Assembly: GCF_040436345.1 (NCBI RefSeq)
Contig: NC_133234.1
Location: forward strand, 14,653,446-14,717,445
Origin: Pagrus major
Taxonomy: Eukaryota > Chordata > Actinopteri > Spariformes > Sparidae
Reading direction: 5' to 3'
DNA: 64,000 nt
Below, one piece after another: positions 39,646-51,148 of this stretch; position 1 is the first letter of the stretch; each line of letters starts with the position of its first letter. The notes under the pieces are model-generated. The model worked only from the letters and a program-made list of their open reading frames with translations, had not been told where the DNA came from and did not search any database. The position numbers and the translations under genes are program-made.

Positions 39646-40361
39646 ACATTTTTTTATCAGACTTCTGCTCAAGTACTATCCGTATGGGTGACTTTCGCTT
39701 TTACCAAAGTAAATATCTGATATTAAATTTACTTATGTATCACAAGTAATTTTCTGGTAATAAATGTACATACGTATCAAAACTACAAGTAATAATAAAT
39801 TGTACATATATGTACATGCATGTGCAGTATATACTGTATAGTACTATGATTCGATTGATTATCCGATCTGATATTCAGCATTTTTCTGATCAACACATAA
39901 CCAGAGGAATTATATTTTTGTTACCTTAGAGGCCTGCATCCTGTGGTCTAGTCCCTGCACATGACCTTGCATGTTGACCCTGTGTTTTCTCCTGCATAAT
40001 AAAACTTAAAATGTCAGTCAAATTTAACTGTTCGGTCATTTGGCGGTAACGCAAAATCAAAGCAGCAGATGCAAAAAAAAAAAAAGCATTTATTCTTACT
40101 TATTAGAATATACAGCATGTTTTGTTTTTTTTGTCATTTTATCAATCTCACATGATATTTATGTGTTTGTCTCTCTTCATATGTGCTGTTGTTATCTTAG
40201 CATGAAAACTCTAATATGATTAAGTACATTTCCAGTGTACATTACGCCATACCCAGTATCATATTTAAGTATTGAGGAATGGGAAGTGATTTTTGGTGCT
40301 GCTTTTTCCACAGAGAAATCCCACACCAAGTACTTTTTTTTTTTTTTTTGTAACAAAAAGA

Positions 40362-40367
40362 TTTTAT
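40362..40367 (-). terminator. Polyadenylation signal candidate for znf281
   Basis: AATAAA on the minus strand, about 15 nt before an A-rich tract. It is the first strong candidate found at a plausible distance after the stop codon. Confidence 0.5.
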
Positions 40368-41758
40368 TGGCTTCTCTAATCCGTTCATCATCTCAATAAC
40401 AGGTACAGCCTGGGAAATCATATCACATGGGGGCTAGAACAAATAAGACAAAAGGAATGGGGAGGCTTCTGCTACAAAATTTGGTATTGAGGTGACAGTC
40501 AGAAAAAAAAAAAAGCCATACAAAAATGTCTTTATCATGCATACTGGAGAAAAACTCAAAAAAAATTGAGAACACACATTTTTAGTGTTTTTGTACATTT
40601 TTGTAAACAATATCCTTCTAGAGATCATATCAAAACACATTATGGCAAGTAACAAAAATAAGGGATATAACATGAGAAAAATGAATGTTCTATGAGGCAT
40701 CTAGAATGCAACACTGCTTGGCGTGGATGTTTTTTACAGAAAAAAAAAAATGAAATAATACATTTGCATTCTGACGAGTCACTTGCTCTATAATTGTAAA
40801 CACAGGCAGTGTTAAATGATTATACAATATGTCGAACCTATACTACAAATATTTCCACTACATACATGAAACGCGTGTCCCTGCTATCTTACGCTTTAGT
40901 GATATGAGGTATATTTAGGTCAATCTTATTGTCTTTTTTTTTTCTCCGTCTCTCACGCACTCTTTTTCTCTCCTTTAAAAGCATAGTGTGTGTTTGGAGT
41001 GAGGTGGCTGGTCAGTCAGTCTTTGTTCCCTGTGATCTGAGCAGCTTCAAAGTCTCTTGGCTGTGGAGCTCACAGACATAGGAAAAGGAAAAGGGGGTGG
41101 GGGGGTTTCGGCTCACAGGAAATCAACTGAATTAAATATCAACCCTGGCTGCCGGGATAGAATGGCTTTAGCCACGGAAGACAAAGAAGGCCATTGTTTA
41201 TTCTTGTGAGTGCAGGGCTGCATTTTGGGGAGGGGATGTGGGTATAACTTAACTTTTTCGGTTTTTTAACTGTATTATTGAAGCAGTTTCTTGCAATTAC
41301 TAACAACAGTGGAGTTAAAAAAAAGAATTTAAAAAAGTAGAGGGAAGGGGGGTAGAGGTGTAGGTCCGGTGATTACTTGCCGAAAAATATCTGCTACTGA
41401 GTTATGTTGTGGCTAGTGGAGAATAAATAAAAGGGTTTGGGTATGCAGTCAACATACCCGAGGGTTTAAAGTTATAAGGGTTCCAGCATGTCAGCCCGTC
41501 TCTCAAAACACTTAAATACAAAGAGGTACTCTCAAAATATTGTATAACAAAATTATGGCAAATCATCTTTTTACAACATCACCCGACAAACCGTAAGAAA
41601 AAAAACAAAAAACAATCCCCCCTCCCCTTCTCTTCTACCCATGAGAAAAAAGCAACAAAATACATTTAGATGCCCATGGTCATGCCTAGTCAATCCCTAT
41701 CAAACCTCATTTAACAATAATCCAGCCCTCCCCTTCCTCCCTCCCAATCAACCAACCG

Positions 41759-41777
41759 CCCACCCACCCACCCACCC
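41759..41777 (-). promoter_or_regulatory. G-quadruplex motif in znf281 3' UTR
   Basis: Transcript strand reads GGGTGGGTGGGTGGGTGGG: five G3 tracts with one-base loops, the most stable class of predicted quadruplex. Confidence 0.6.
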
Positions 41778-42989
41778 ATCAACCAACCAACCCTCCCTAC
41801 CGCCCACCCATCCCCGTTCACAGTTTTCTCCTCTTAAAATAATATTAATAATCATTAGCATAATAATCACTTATCACATATGCAAATTGAATGGGTTGTT
41901 GTTGTTTCCAATGATGATTTGTTTAAAAAAGTGCTTGTTTGATTCCACTGACACAAAAAGAAAAACAGCAAGGAGTGGAGTAGAAAAGTGGTGACTTGTT
42001 TAAAAACAGAGATCACTTCAGCAACAGCATGATGAAAAGATCACTGATTGATGTTCATTGCATTTTGAGACAGCCGTTACAGCGATGGGTCGGTTTTAAT
42101 CTAAGCTGCGTCTTTTCTACTGGGGGCACAACCAGACGAGTTACACAGGCTTCATATCACTGATAACTTTATGCCTACCAGTCAACACAGTTACGTTCAA
42201 ACATCCTCTTCACTTCAGAACATGACGTGTGCGCACCGTGGGCTGAACTCCACAACAATTTATACTACCTCGTGTACACATGTGGCTCTCAAAAGAAATG
42301 TGGATGTCTTCACATTGACACAACAGTACCATAATCTCAACAAAGCTACATGCAGTAGAAACCAAACATGATCATGTATTGTAATTTGTTGTTCTGACGA
42401 GTTAAAAAAATACAACACAAAAACAAAATCAAAGCTTTGTAGTCTCAAAGTACACCTGTAAAAACTGTGCTAATTGCATCTCATAATACAAAGTCTTATT
42501 ACACAATTTTGCCTATTTTCCTGAGTTAATACGTTTCTTGTAACAGACAATATATACTTTTTTGCCATTTGAATTCTGGGCCTTTCCCTGCCACAAATGT
42601 TATTATTATTGAAATTATCAACATTATTCATTATTACTTTACAATGGTATGATGATTGGTAAAACACAAGAGTTCAGAAAAAAAGAAATCAAGCAAGTTT
42701 ATAGCTACCCTCTAAATGTTTTAAATTACATTTAAATCTACGGTACGTTCATATCAAAATCACTACGCTTAAACAAAAAAATTGAGCGACTAAATACATA
42801 ATAAAAATGAGAATATTTAAAAAATTGCATTTGAGGCCATGTAAGACCCTCCCTGGTCATTTCTGTATTAACATTTAATGGCAGTGTTTAAAAAACAAAA
42901 CTTTGCTACAAGAACAAAATTAGGATGGGTATAGGGACTGTATGGACAGCAACAGAACAGCACCCTACTGGATTCACCTCGTTTGACCC

Positions 42990-45900
42990 TTATCTGAAAC
43001 TTTGGCTTGTCGGGGTTTTTGATCCTGTACTCACTGGCTCACTGACGTCAGCTAACAAACTGGTATACCCTGAGAATTCTGACACTGGAGTCCGTATTCG
43101 GTGGTCGACCTCTGACCCAGGATCGCTGCCATAGCCAAGAGGGGTCCGCCGCCCTGACTTGAACTGGGAGCCAAAGGCCTGGGCGAAGTTTTCGATCTGA
43201 TACGTGGTTTCTTTAGGGGGGTTCAGTGGGGACAGGTCTGGGTAGGTGGAACCGTTGGTGGGTGCAGCGTTCCCTCCACCCTTGGGCTGCTGCCCCTTGG
43301 ATCCCTCTGCCGAGGCAGTCAGGTCCTGGGGAGGTAGGTTGAAGGTGCCAGGGGAGTGTTGCTTCTCCAACTGCTCCGTCAGCTCCTGAGATGGAGTCAG
43401 CTGCTGGTGGCTAGAAGGTTCTAAGCTTAGGTGGTAGCCTGCCTGGGAGGGGGAGCTGACAAGCATGCCATAGTGGGACTTGGAGGATGACGAAGAGGAG
43501 GTTGATGAAGGGGCGATGATGGGCAGTGGGGAGGAGACAGCAGGAGGGTAGCCACAATCCAGTGGGGACGTGGTGTACACATGTTTGTCAGAGAACAGGG
43601 GCCCTGTAGGACTGGAGCTGCTGGACAGGAGTGGGAAAGGCCCTGTTGGGCCAAGGCTGGGGAAGGGTCCACTATGGCTGGTGCGCTCCAGGGCCTGCAA
43701 GAGGAACTTTGAGTACTCGCTCATCACTGCTGTTTTGTCACCACCATTGGGCGAGTCATCCTCCAGCTCAGGGGTAACGGGGGCTGCTGGCTGGAGGTCT
43801 ACGTGGTGTGGGTGGTCTGACAGGTCGAAAGTCACATCATGGTGGTGTGTCCCCTCTGGCTTATGGCTATAATGGTCTAGCAGGCTTTGCAGTACCTCAT
43901 CTGGAATGCCCGACTTGTCGTGCTTGAGTTCCAAAGGCGAGGTGTCCAGCATGGCCAGCGTGGGCTCGGGCCCCAGGGAGCCCTGGATTACACTACTGCC
44001 CTGGGATGCCATGTGCAGTGAGCCAGCTCCATAGTCATTGTTAACTGCATGGAGGTAGCGCCGCTTTTTCACAAACTGCATTGCATCATCGTAGTTGCTG
44101 CTGGTGGTAGGCCCCTGCTTGTTGCCCCCGGCACCCTGGAGTAGACCCATGTTATCAAGGCCAGAACCGTCAATGTGATCCATGGAGCCAGGCTTCTGCC
44201 CCAACCGTTTTTGACCGTCATCAACGTCGTCCAGAGAAAGGAGGCCCTTGTCCAAGCCTTTGCGGCCAGCTTTTTTAAAGACCAATTTGGGAGTGCGTCC
44301 CTGCATGCCGGGGCCAGAGCCTGAGGGGTGCTCCATGCTGTAGTCCTGCAGGCCCAGGTCACGAGCCATCCCCCCAGAGGATGAGGCTGCTGCTGCTGAG
44401 GCGTTCTTCTTCCTCTTGCCCTCACCATTTTTGCCCTTGGCCCTCTTGCGTCCGGAGGTGGTAGAGTTTCCCTGAGTGAGTGAATAGCTGCCATGGCCTA
44501 GCTCTGCTTCGCTGAGCTCCAGCATGCTTGGGTCCAGGCCCTTCTTTATGGCTTCTCCACAAGTCCGTTTGTGCTTCAGTAACCGGTCTGTTCTTGAGAA
44601 AAACTACAGGTGGAAAAGGGGACGACAGAAAGAGAAAGAAATATTAGCGTAGTTACAATGGTTGGACGGAAGTAGTTTTAAAATCCTACACATTATTTTT
44701 ATTTTAACATCAGAAAATATACTGCAGAGGTACACAACTTATCCCATTAAGACAGGGCTTTATAAAAGGGATTTAAAGGTGGGAAGTTTAGAATTGACCA
44801 TGTGCTAATGATGACAACACATGTTCCTAATACACAGTGACACACTGGTGCCTCGGTGTTCACCTGCATTAGGCATCATCAGTATGTGTTGTAAAAGCTA
44901 CTGGATGTCTAAATTTTCCTCTGGGTCAATAAGGTATCAATCAATCTATGCAAAGGATCATTGTAAAAGCAAATTAAAGTATATACAAAGCCAACTAGCA
45001 AAATACATACACTTAAAAGCAAAAAAAAAGTGACATGCTACTGAGAAAACAGTCGACATGTAGCGTACTTGTTGGCAGGTATCGCAGCGATATGGCTTCT
45101 CGCCACTGTGCGTCCTTTTGTGTCGCTCCATATGGTACTTCTGGATAAAACGCATGTTACACTGGTCACAGCTAAAAGGCTTCTCTCCTGCAAAAGACAG
45201 AGGTGGCCATGTTAGGGCTTGTTTCAGTGAAGGCATGCATTCAAAACACTGGAGGGTACTATATATCCAAGTGCAGATACTCACCACTGTGGATCTTCTC
45301 GTGCCGCTGGAGCAGGTACTTCTGAATGAAGCTCATGTTACACTGGTTGCACCGGAAAGGCCTCTCACCTGTGCGATCAAGAGTACAACCATCCGCCCAT
45401 CACATTAATTAATGCCCTGTCTGTCACATAACTGTGTTTACTATGTGGTCACAATGATGATGAATGAAATGTGGCAATTGACAAGAAGACACTGTGTACT
45501 GCATTGTTTTGTTTGAACAGCACAGAAGGCTCCTTTACAGGAAAATATTTTATACAAGAAAATCTAATTTTCCGTGTCTAAATTGTGTACTAATAACCTA
45601 GACTGCAAAAACCCCGGGTCATAAAAAAAGCTGAATTTCCCTTTAAATGATTTATGAGCTCAAGTTCAGAGAACCAAGTGAAGATTTCCCAGCAAAGAGA
45701 ATGACTAAGACGTCCAGAAATTCATGAGTAATGATTGAGTCATTTCTGGCGCTCTAGCGATCGTCTGGTTTAAAAAAAAAAAGGCCCCAGGTACTTGCAC
45801 TGAAGGGGAGATTAGTAAGAGTGGAAGGAAGTGAAGAATGCAGTTCATTTAATGTCTGATGAAACTTATTGTGTTTTGAGAGTGCTGTTCATTAATGCTA

Positions 45901-47329
45901 AATTTTGTTTTATACTACTGTCAAAACTAGGTAACAGAATTAAACCAGACTGCATGCAAGTGGATCTTGGGCTGTATATTTAATCACATTTTCTTACAGG
46001 GATCTTCAACAAAAGCATACTTTAATCACAATTTGAACTGATCCACAATTGACTTGTCAGCTACATTACAGTCCAACACAAACTTCTCTTATGTAGCAGA
46101 GAGAACAGACACTTCACTTCTGACTAAACGTGTCCTGTGCACATCTTATATTCATTAACACACCCATTCTAAGTCAGACATACTGTAAATGTATAGTTTA
46201 TATGGAAAATACTGAGAGTGTAAGGAATAGATAAAGCACAACAAGCAGCGAAAGTCTCTCACCTGTGTGTATGAGCACATGTCTGCGCAAGTGGTAGGAG
46301 CTGCGGAAGGCAGCGTTACAGTGCTCACAGATATGTGGTTTCGAGCTGGGGGACATGCAGGACCCATCTGCATCCAACATCATGGCCTACGAGAAGAAAA
46401 CCATGAGTACAAGCAAAATACTTTTGACTCAAACTAAATTAAAGGCTAAAAACATTGAAGGCGTTAGACCATTCTTTTCAAGTGCAGATATCTATCAGTC
46501 AAACAACACATATTTTTCTACCGTAGTCAAGGAGATGAGGAGAACAGTGATCTACCTTTGCAGCATCGCTGCGTTTCCTTCTTGCTTTGCCTCCCTGCCC
46601 GTCCCCATTGCTCCTCCGCCCTCTTCTACCTGAGGGCTCTTTTGGCTCTTTACACGGTCTTCCAGGCATCTAAGGACAAACAACAAAGTAAGTATGACAT
46701 GATCTATAAACAGCAAATAGACACATAATTAGCTACTGCAGGGTGAACTAATGTCTATGAATAAAAGCCTGTACATTACAATTCCTACTTAAGCAGTTAA
46801 GAGAGAAACTGGCAAATGTTCAACCAAAAAATTAACACAATGGGGTGTATTTATAGAATATTTAGATAATTCTCACCGGTTCTCCGAGGGGACGAACGTT
46901 GCTGAGGCTGAGGTCATGCAGAAGCATGTTCTGGTGATTTTGGTGGTGGTTGCCGAAAGACATGTCCGGCATGTCAGCACCACTCTTCCCCGCGCCCCCT
47001 CCAACACAGTTCACCCCTACTCCTCCACCCCCACCATAGAGGGGCATACGGTAATCCAGCTCGCTTAGCCGCTCCTGCTTTATGCCCATGCTGTGGAGGA
47101 AGCCCCCTGTGTTCGCAGCATTGTTGCCCTGGTGTTCTGGGGGCGAGTCGCGCTCTTTCTTCAGGATCATCTCCTGGGGAAGTTCGCCCATAACGGACTG
47201 GGAGGCCAGCCGTGTAAAGCTGGTGACAGGTGGCAGGTGGCTGAACATAAGCATACCTGGTGCAAAGTTGGGGTCCATGCCACCATTGCGCAAAAACTCA
47301 TTGCCTAATTTGTCCTGGATAATACTCAT
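42990..47329 (-). CDS. znf281: Zinc finger protein 281 (four-finger transcription factor)
   Basis: Six coding exons: 47329-46877, 46669-46556, 46386-46263, 45368-45285, 45187-45069 and 44603-42990; 835 aa. The N-terminal part has [16 protein letters not shown] and two SUMO-type motifs (LKKE, IKQE), both hallmarks of ZNF281. A basic [16 protein letters not shown] segment (exon 2) precedes the fingers. Fingers: 207-229 ([10 protein letters not shown]), 235-257, 263-285, and 291-313, the last C2HC (YRCDTCQQ). The C-terminus has [35 protein letters not shown] and ends KTPTSQSFR, which separates it from the paralogue ZNF148. It binds GC-rich promoters and acts in pluripotency and EMT programmes in mammals. 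The start is the ATG after a TTG-only upstream extension. A 3'-most exon of 1614 nt is normal for the family. The a/b paralogue is not decided. Confidence 0.95.
44890..44956 (+). repeat. L2-like LINE 3' tail in znf281 last intron
   Basis: AAATTTTCCTCTGGGTCAAT followed by AAGGTATCAATCAATCTATG resembles the end of the element at 33990-34055. Confidence 0.5.
45369..46262. other. Intron of znf281
   Basis: An 894-bp intron between the first and second zinc-finger exons. No feature is recognised apart from an A-rich run near 45770. Confidence 0.6.
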
Positions 47330-49640
47330 GGTGTTGGTTTTGCTTTGTGCAGGGAAGAAGGAGGGCAATCAATCTAAAGAGGAATGCAGGAGAGGAATAT
47401 CCTGAAAGAGAGGGAAGATACACCACGATAAGTACTGATGATTTCAGGCATTCATAGGTATATAAAACAAAGCAACTGTCACATTTTGTTGCAAGTTTTT
47501 ATTATAACATCTCATCTCTTGTAAGAGTTGCCCATTAAGTAAGTTTAGTCACTGCCACAGAGTCTTCACAGTATGCACTGTGTGTACTGCAATGCTCTGT
47601 GAATTTCCTCTCAGTCACCCATTAATTACTTAATTGGATTTATTGGGCTTTACCTGACGGAAACAACTGGTACAGTTACTGGAAACCTTAATGAATACTT
47701 GGCGCAAATACATTTAATTGACACTGAGAAAAAAATAGTCACTATACACTCTTAATGGAAATAAATCTTGCTTTGTCACCTTTCTAATAGTGACATAAAT
47801 GAATACTGTTAACATAGTACTGTGATTTACTTATCAGAACTTGTGCAGAAGAAATAATACAGAAACACTCAGTATACTGTATACATTCAATGTATTTATG
47901 TTTCTTTACCACAGCACCAGACTTACTAAGCCACCAAAGCTTAAATGCTATTACAATCAGTATATCACAAAAACTTGAAAGGGGCAGTAATGGTTTGGGC
48001 ATTACCAGTGACTAAATTCCTTATCAAACACCAAATTTAAAAACAAAGTTGGCCATCTGAGCTCTACAGTAAAAAGTCCTAGATTTGTTTTTATTAAACG
48101 TTTGATTAGAAGATAAACTGATAAAGTTGATGCCTGCTTTGGTAAAATAAAAAAAAATCTGGTTTAAAAAAGCTCAAGATGGACTCACATTAAGAATAAG
48201 CAACATTAATGATCTATGTTGTGAGAGGATTTGATGAATTGATTTCAAAGTTCTTCACTGTAAATGCTTTTCAATTCATGGAGGGAACAAAAAAATCTGG
48301 AGTTGCTTCTGAAATACTCCACATCTTGTATTGTTCTACGTGCGACATTAAACACCACATGTGACTTGGACTGTAGCCAAAATAAAATCTGTGGCTTGAT
48401 AGCTTTTGGCCAGGCATCCCCATTGTTTTCGCACTTTGATGCACATTGAACACCATTTGCCATCTTTGGCTAATGACCCAACAGGAACGCAAAAGCTGGG
48501 CGCATTCGCTGCAATATTGGCGAATTAATCGGTTCACTACACTTCCCTAAAACAAACGATATTTAGGTCACATCCAGACAGACATTTCAGTCATTTAAGG
48601 CAGGCGCAGTCCGGTGACTAAGCGGTACGTGGCTCGAAACGAGCACAGAAGGGCGACTGGAGTGAGAATTTATTGTTTAGTCTAGCCCAGTCGACCATTT
48701 GGCTACGCGACACTGAATCCAACAGAAAGCGGATGAGCTTTTGTGATGCATAATAGTTAGCCAGCTAGTTAGCATAGTTAGCTAGCCGCTTAGCCGCAAT
48801 GAGACACAATCAACGCATCTTTACGTCCTCAATCAAAACAATCGGCTCAGACGCCATACGAACCACAAAACCATTCAAAAGAAGTCACACCAACCCTAAC
48901 AGCCACGTGAACTTAAATAACCCACGTTTGTAGTGAATAAATGCCCGATCTCATTCGTTATGATCGATGAAACGTTTAGCATGTTACCTAACGTTAGTCT
49001 CGCTATCATGCTAGCTTACGCTAAAACAGGATCCGTGATCTGATACTATTAGCGCTTATATTGACTATTTAAACGGCAAGTCTATGGGACGGGGCGCATA
49101 CTCCAATACCTCGAATTAATCTGAGAAAAAATATAACACTGGAGAAGGTGAAAAGAAACAGCAAGGTTGCTTAAAAGTCAGGTTAGCAGCACAAATTGCT
49201 CATTCTCCAATTCCCAAGCTTTGATGACGCTCGTGAAATCAAATCTGTCTGGCTGCGAGCAACGCTGGCGCTCTATTTATTGTTAGCTAACTTTAGCTGT
49301 AATTACAACCGGATAACGCTTACCAGCACATTTAGCTAGCAAAACATTCCTCGCCGATGGCGGCACATGCGGTCTTCAGATCAAATGGCCGAGCTAAATA
49401 AAACTGTGCGCTTTGAGGCAGCTGTGTTTATAACAATAAAGCTGCCATGAGCTAGCTAGTTAGCTGCTAGCTGCCCCGACTGAAAACCCGCATTACGGCC
49501 CATGCAACAGAAACAATGATGCTGGGTCTCAGTGCATCTCCCGTTAGCGCCGAGCCAGACAATCCCGTCGCTTGAATCTCGACAAAGCCAAAGCACTCGC
49601 CACGAATAAAAAACCCCGTTTAGTTTCCCACTCACCTACA
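47330..49640 (-). other. znf281: 5' UTR exon end and first intron of znf281
   Basis: An acceptor (CTCTCTTTCAG) near 47403 begins the coding exon, giving about 73 nt of 5' UTR before the ATG. The intron extends to about 49635. Its distal part (48.6-49.5 kb) is rich in GCTAGC/TTAGC words and CpGs, as in many teleost promoter shores. No coding sequence is seen. Confidence 0.55.
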
Positions 49641-49800
49641 CATGACCGCAGTTGGTTTCAAACGTGCCTATATTCTCTCCGTATTCGCCGCTTTGGGGTT
49701 TTATTGCCAAAACATTGTTCTCCGGCGGTCGCTGCTTTCTTCCATCTTGTCTTGGCGCGGGGAATTATGGGTGCAGCGGACGGGTCGTGAGAGGAGACAG
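49636..49800 (-). promoter_or_regulatory. znf281: Non-coding first exon and promoter of znf281
   Basis: The donor TGTAG|GTGAG sits at 49636/49635. Upstream on the minus strand are CGCCGGAGAACAATG and CCGCGCCAAGACAAGATGGA, which contains a YY1-like CAAGATGG (49742-49750). CpGs are frequent to about 49870. The transcription start cannot be placed exactly. kcnj3 lies 5.6 kb away in divergent orientation. Confidence 0.45.
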
Positions 49801-50174
49801 GCGAAGGCTGCCGAGGTTTGAGGGAGACTCAGCGGACAGCAGCACGGTCCCAGGGCTCTATAGTAATGTAAACACGGCGGACACATTAACATGAAGAGAC
49901 ACTGTAATGAAGACAGACATGGCGTCATGCTACTCTTTGTCTCTGCGTGTATTTCAGGACAGAAGGAAAGACACATTTTTAATTTCTCTCTCCTTATTTA
50001 CTTACAGAATACTTAGATATATTTCTTTTACTCACATGTGAAGTGTTGTATTTGTATTTGGAGCTATTTTGTTTTGTTTGTGTATTTGTTAATTTATTAT
50101 TTTTGTTTTGTTTTCTGGTTTTGCACATTGTGAGTTGGTTTAAGGGTGTGTGGGAAGACTAGTTTGTGTTTTGC

Positions 50175-50526
50175 TTAAAGGGGCACTATGTAGTTTTGGA
50201 GAAGAAATTCAAAATCTGAATTTTGATATTTACAATACTGCTGAAGAAGTAATACAAACTCAGATATATAGATTTTTTTCCCCCCATAACTGAATAAACA
50301 AGTTGTTCTCAAAGGAAAATAAGGTCCCCAGAACACTGTTTGAAGCTAGGGAGGTGGCAGGGTCCGCCAAATATAAACAAAGTAAAACAGTGTGAAATTG
50401 TGTTGTCCTCTGAGTTGGTTTGTTTATTCAGTCATGTAAATAAAGCCAGTTTGTTTATTTAGTCTGTTCAGACAATAAAAATCAGTCAATGAAGATCTTC
50501 CCCAAAACTACATAGTGTGCCTTTAA
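50175..50526. mobile_element. TTAA-flanked MITE, family A copy 1
   Basis: Starts TTAAAGGGGCACTATGTAGT and ends with the complement (ACTACATAGTGTGCCTTTAA). The interior shares AAGGTCCCCAGAACACTGTT and GGTGGCAGGGTCCGCCAAAT with copies at 54100 (inverted) and 57165. Confidence 0.85.
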
Positions 50527-50688
50527 CCTCATCAGGAACCTAACGTATAAAATGAAACAATTCCCCTGCCACAAATTTTACCTTTGTCTTCAAATGTTAA
50601 GACTATGCCCAAACTTTTCCCTTCAAGGGCCAAAGCTGAAAACTTAATGAAGGGCCACCAGCCAAAATACCACGGAGCCACAACATAT

Positions 50689-51148
50689 CCAAAAGACGTC
50701 GATTCAACGTCTTTGACAGCGTTGAAACGACTTCCACTGGAGAGTCAGAATGAAAGTTTTATTATGACGTCTTTTCAACACTCACCATTGACGTCCACGT
50801 GACATCCTCACGGGGTTCAAAGTTAAAATTTTACCATGTAATTTTAGACACCTTATTAACTTGAGTTACAGATGTCTAAAGAACTTCATGTGGTTCAAAA
50901 TTAAAGTTTTAATGACGGCCAGATTTTAACTAATGCAGCAAAAACTGCTGGGGGGGTTTGAACCCTGGGCATCAACCTCACTAAGCCTGCATGAGGCCCT
51001 TTACCAGGTGACTGATTCATTAGCTTTATTAAACAGCATGTTTTCATCATCCAACTGTCTAAAAAAGATTTAAAAATAACGTTCATTCTGGCTTTCTAGT
51101 GGGAGTCTTTTAAATGTCGTCAAAGATGTTGAATTGACATCTTTTGGA
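50689..51148. mobile_element. Element with 30-bp terminal inverted repeats
   Basis: Begins TCCAAAAGACGTCGATTCAA and ends with its near-complement (TTGAATTGACATCTTTTGGA). No coding capacity. A tRNA-like stretch lies inside (50945-51015). Confidence 0.7.
50945..51015 (-). repeat. tRNA-like fragment
   Basis: On the minus strand, CAGTCACCTGGTAAAGG is followed 30 nt later by AGGGTTCAAACCC, a perfect B-box. The acceptor stem does not pair well, so I take it as tRNA-derived repeat rather than a functional tRNA. Confidence 0.3.

Larger units (their letters stand above)
32591..40340. other. Repeat-rich intergenic DNA between mucin copy 2 and znf281
   Basis: No gene is supported. It contains the upstream flank of the duplicated unit (paralogous to 21.2-22.0 kb up to about 35.8 kb), a LINE 3' end (33640-34055), a (TG)n run at 34387-34403, the repeat at 35830-36150, and a LINE/SINE tail near 39560-39645. 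Open frames here are short and carry no recognisable domain. Confidence 0.6.
40345..42989 (-). other. znf281: Probable 3' UTR of znf281
   Basis: About 2.6 kb lies after the znf281 stop with no other gene. On the transcript strand it ends CCAATAAAATC (40361-40371, a consensus AATAAA signal), followed by a genomic A tract (about 40330-40349). Long 3' UTRs are usual for this gene. It holds a run of G3 tracts (41759-41777) that could form an RNA G-quadruplex. The exact cleavage site is inferred. Confidence 0.6.

Noticed and set aside
42990..47329. Assignment of the zinc-finger gene to ZNF148
   Set aside because: The N-terminal PPVTSFTR motif and the C-terminal [15 protein letters not shown] and KTPTSQS blocks are ZNF281 features that ZNF148 lacks.
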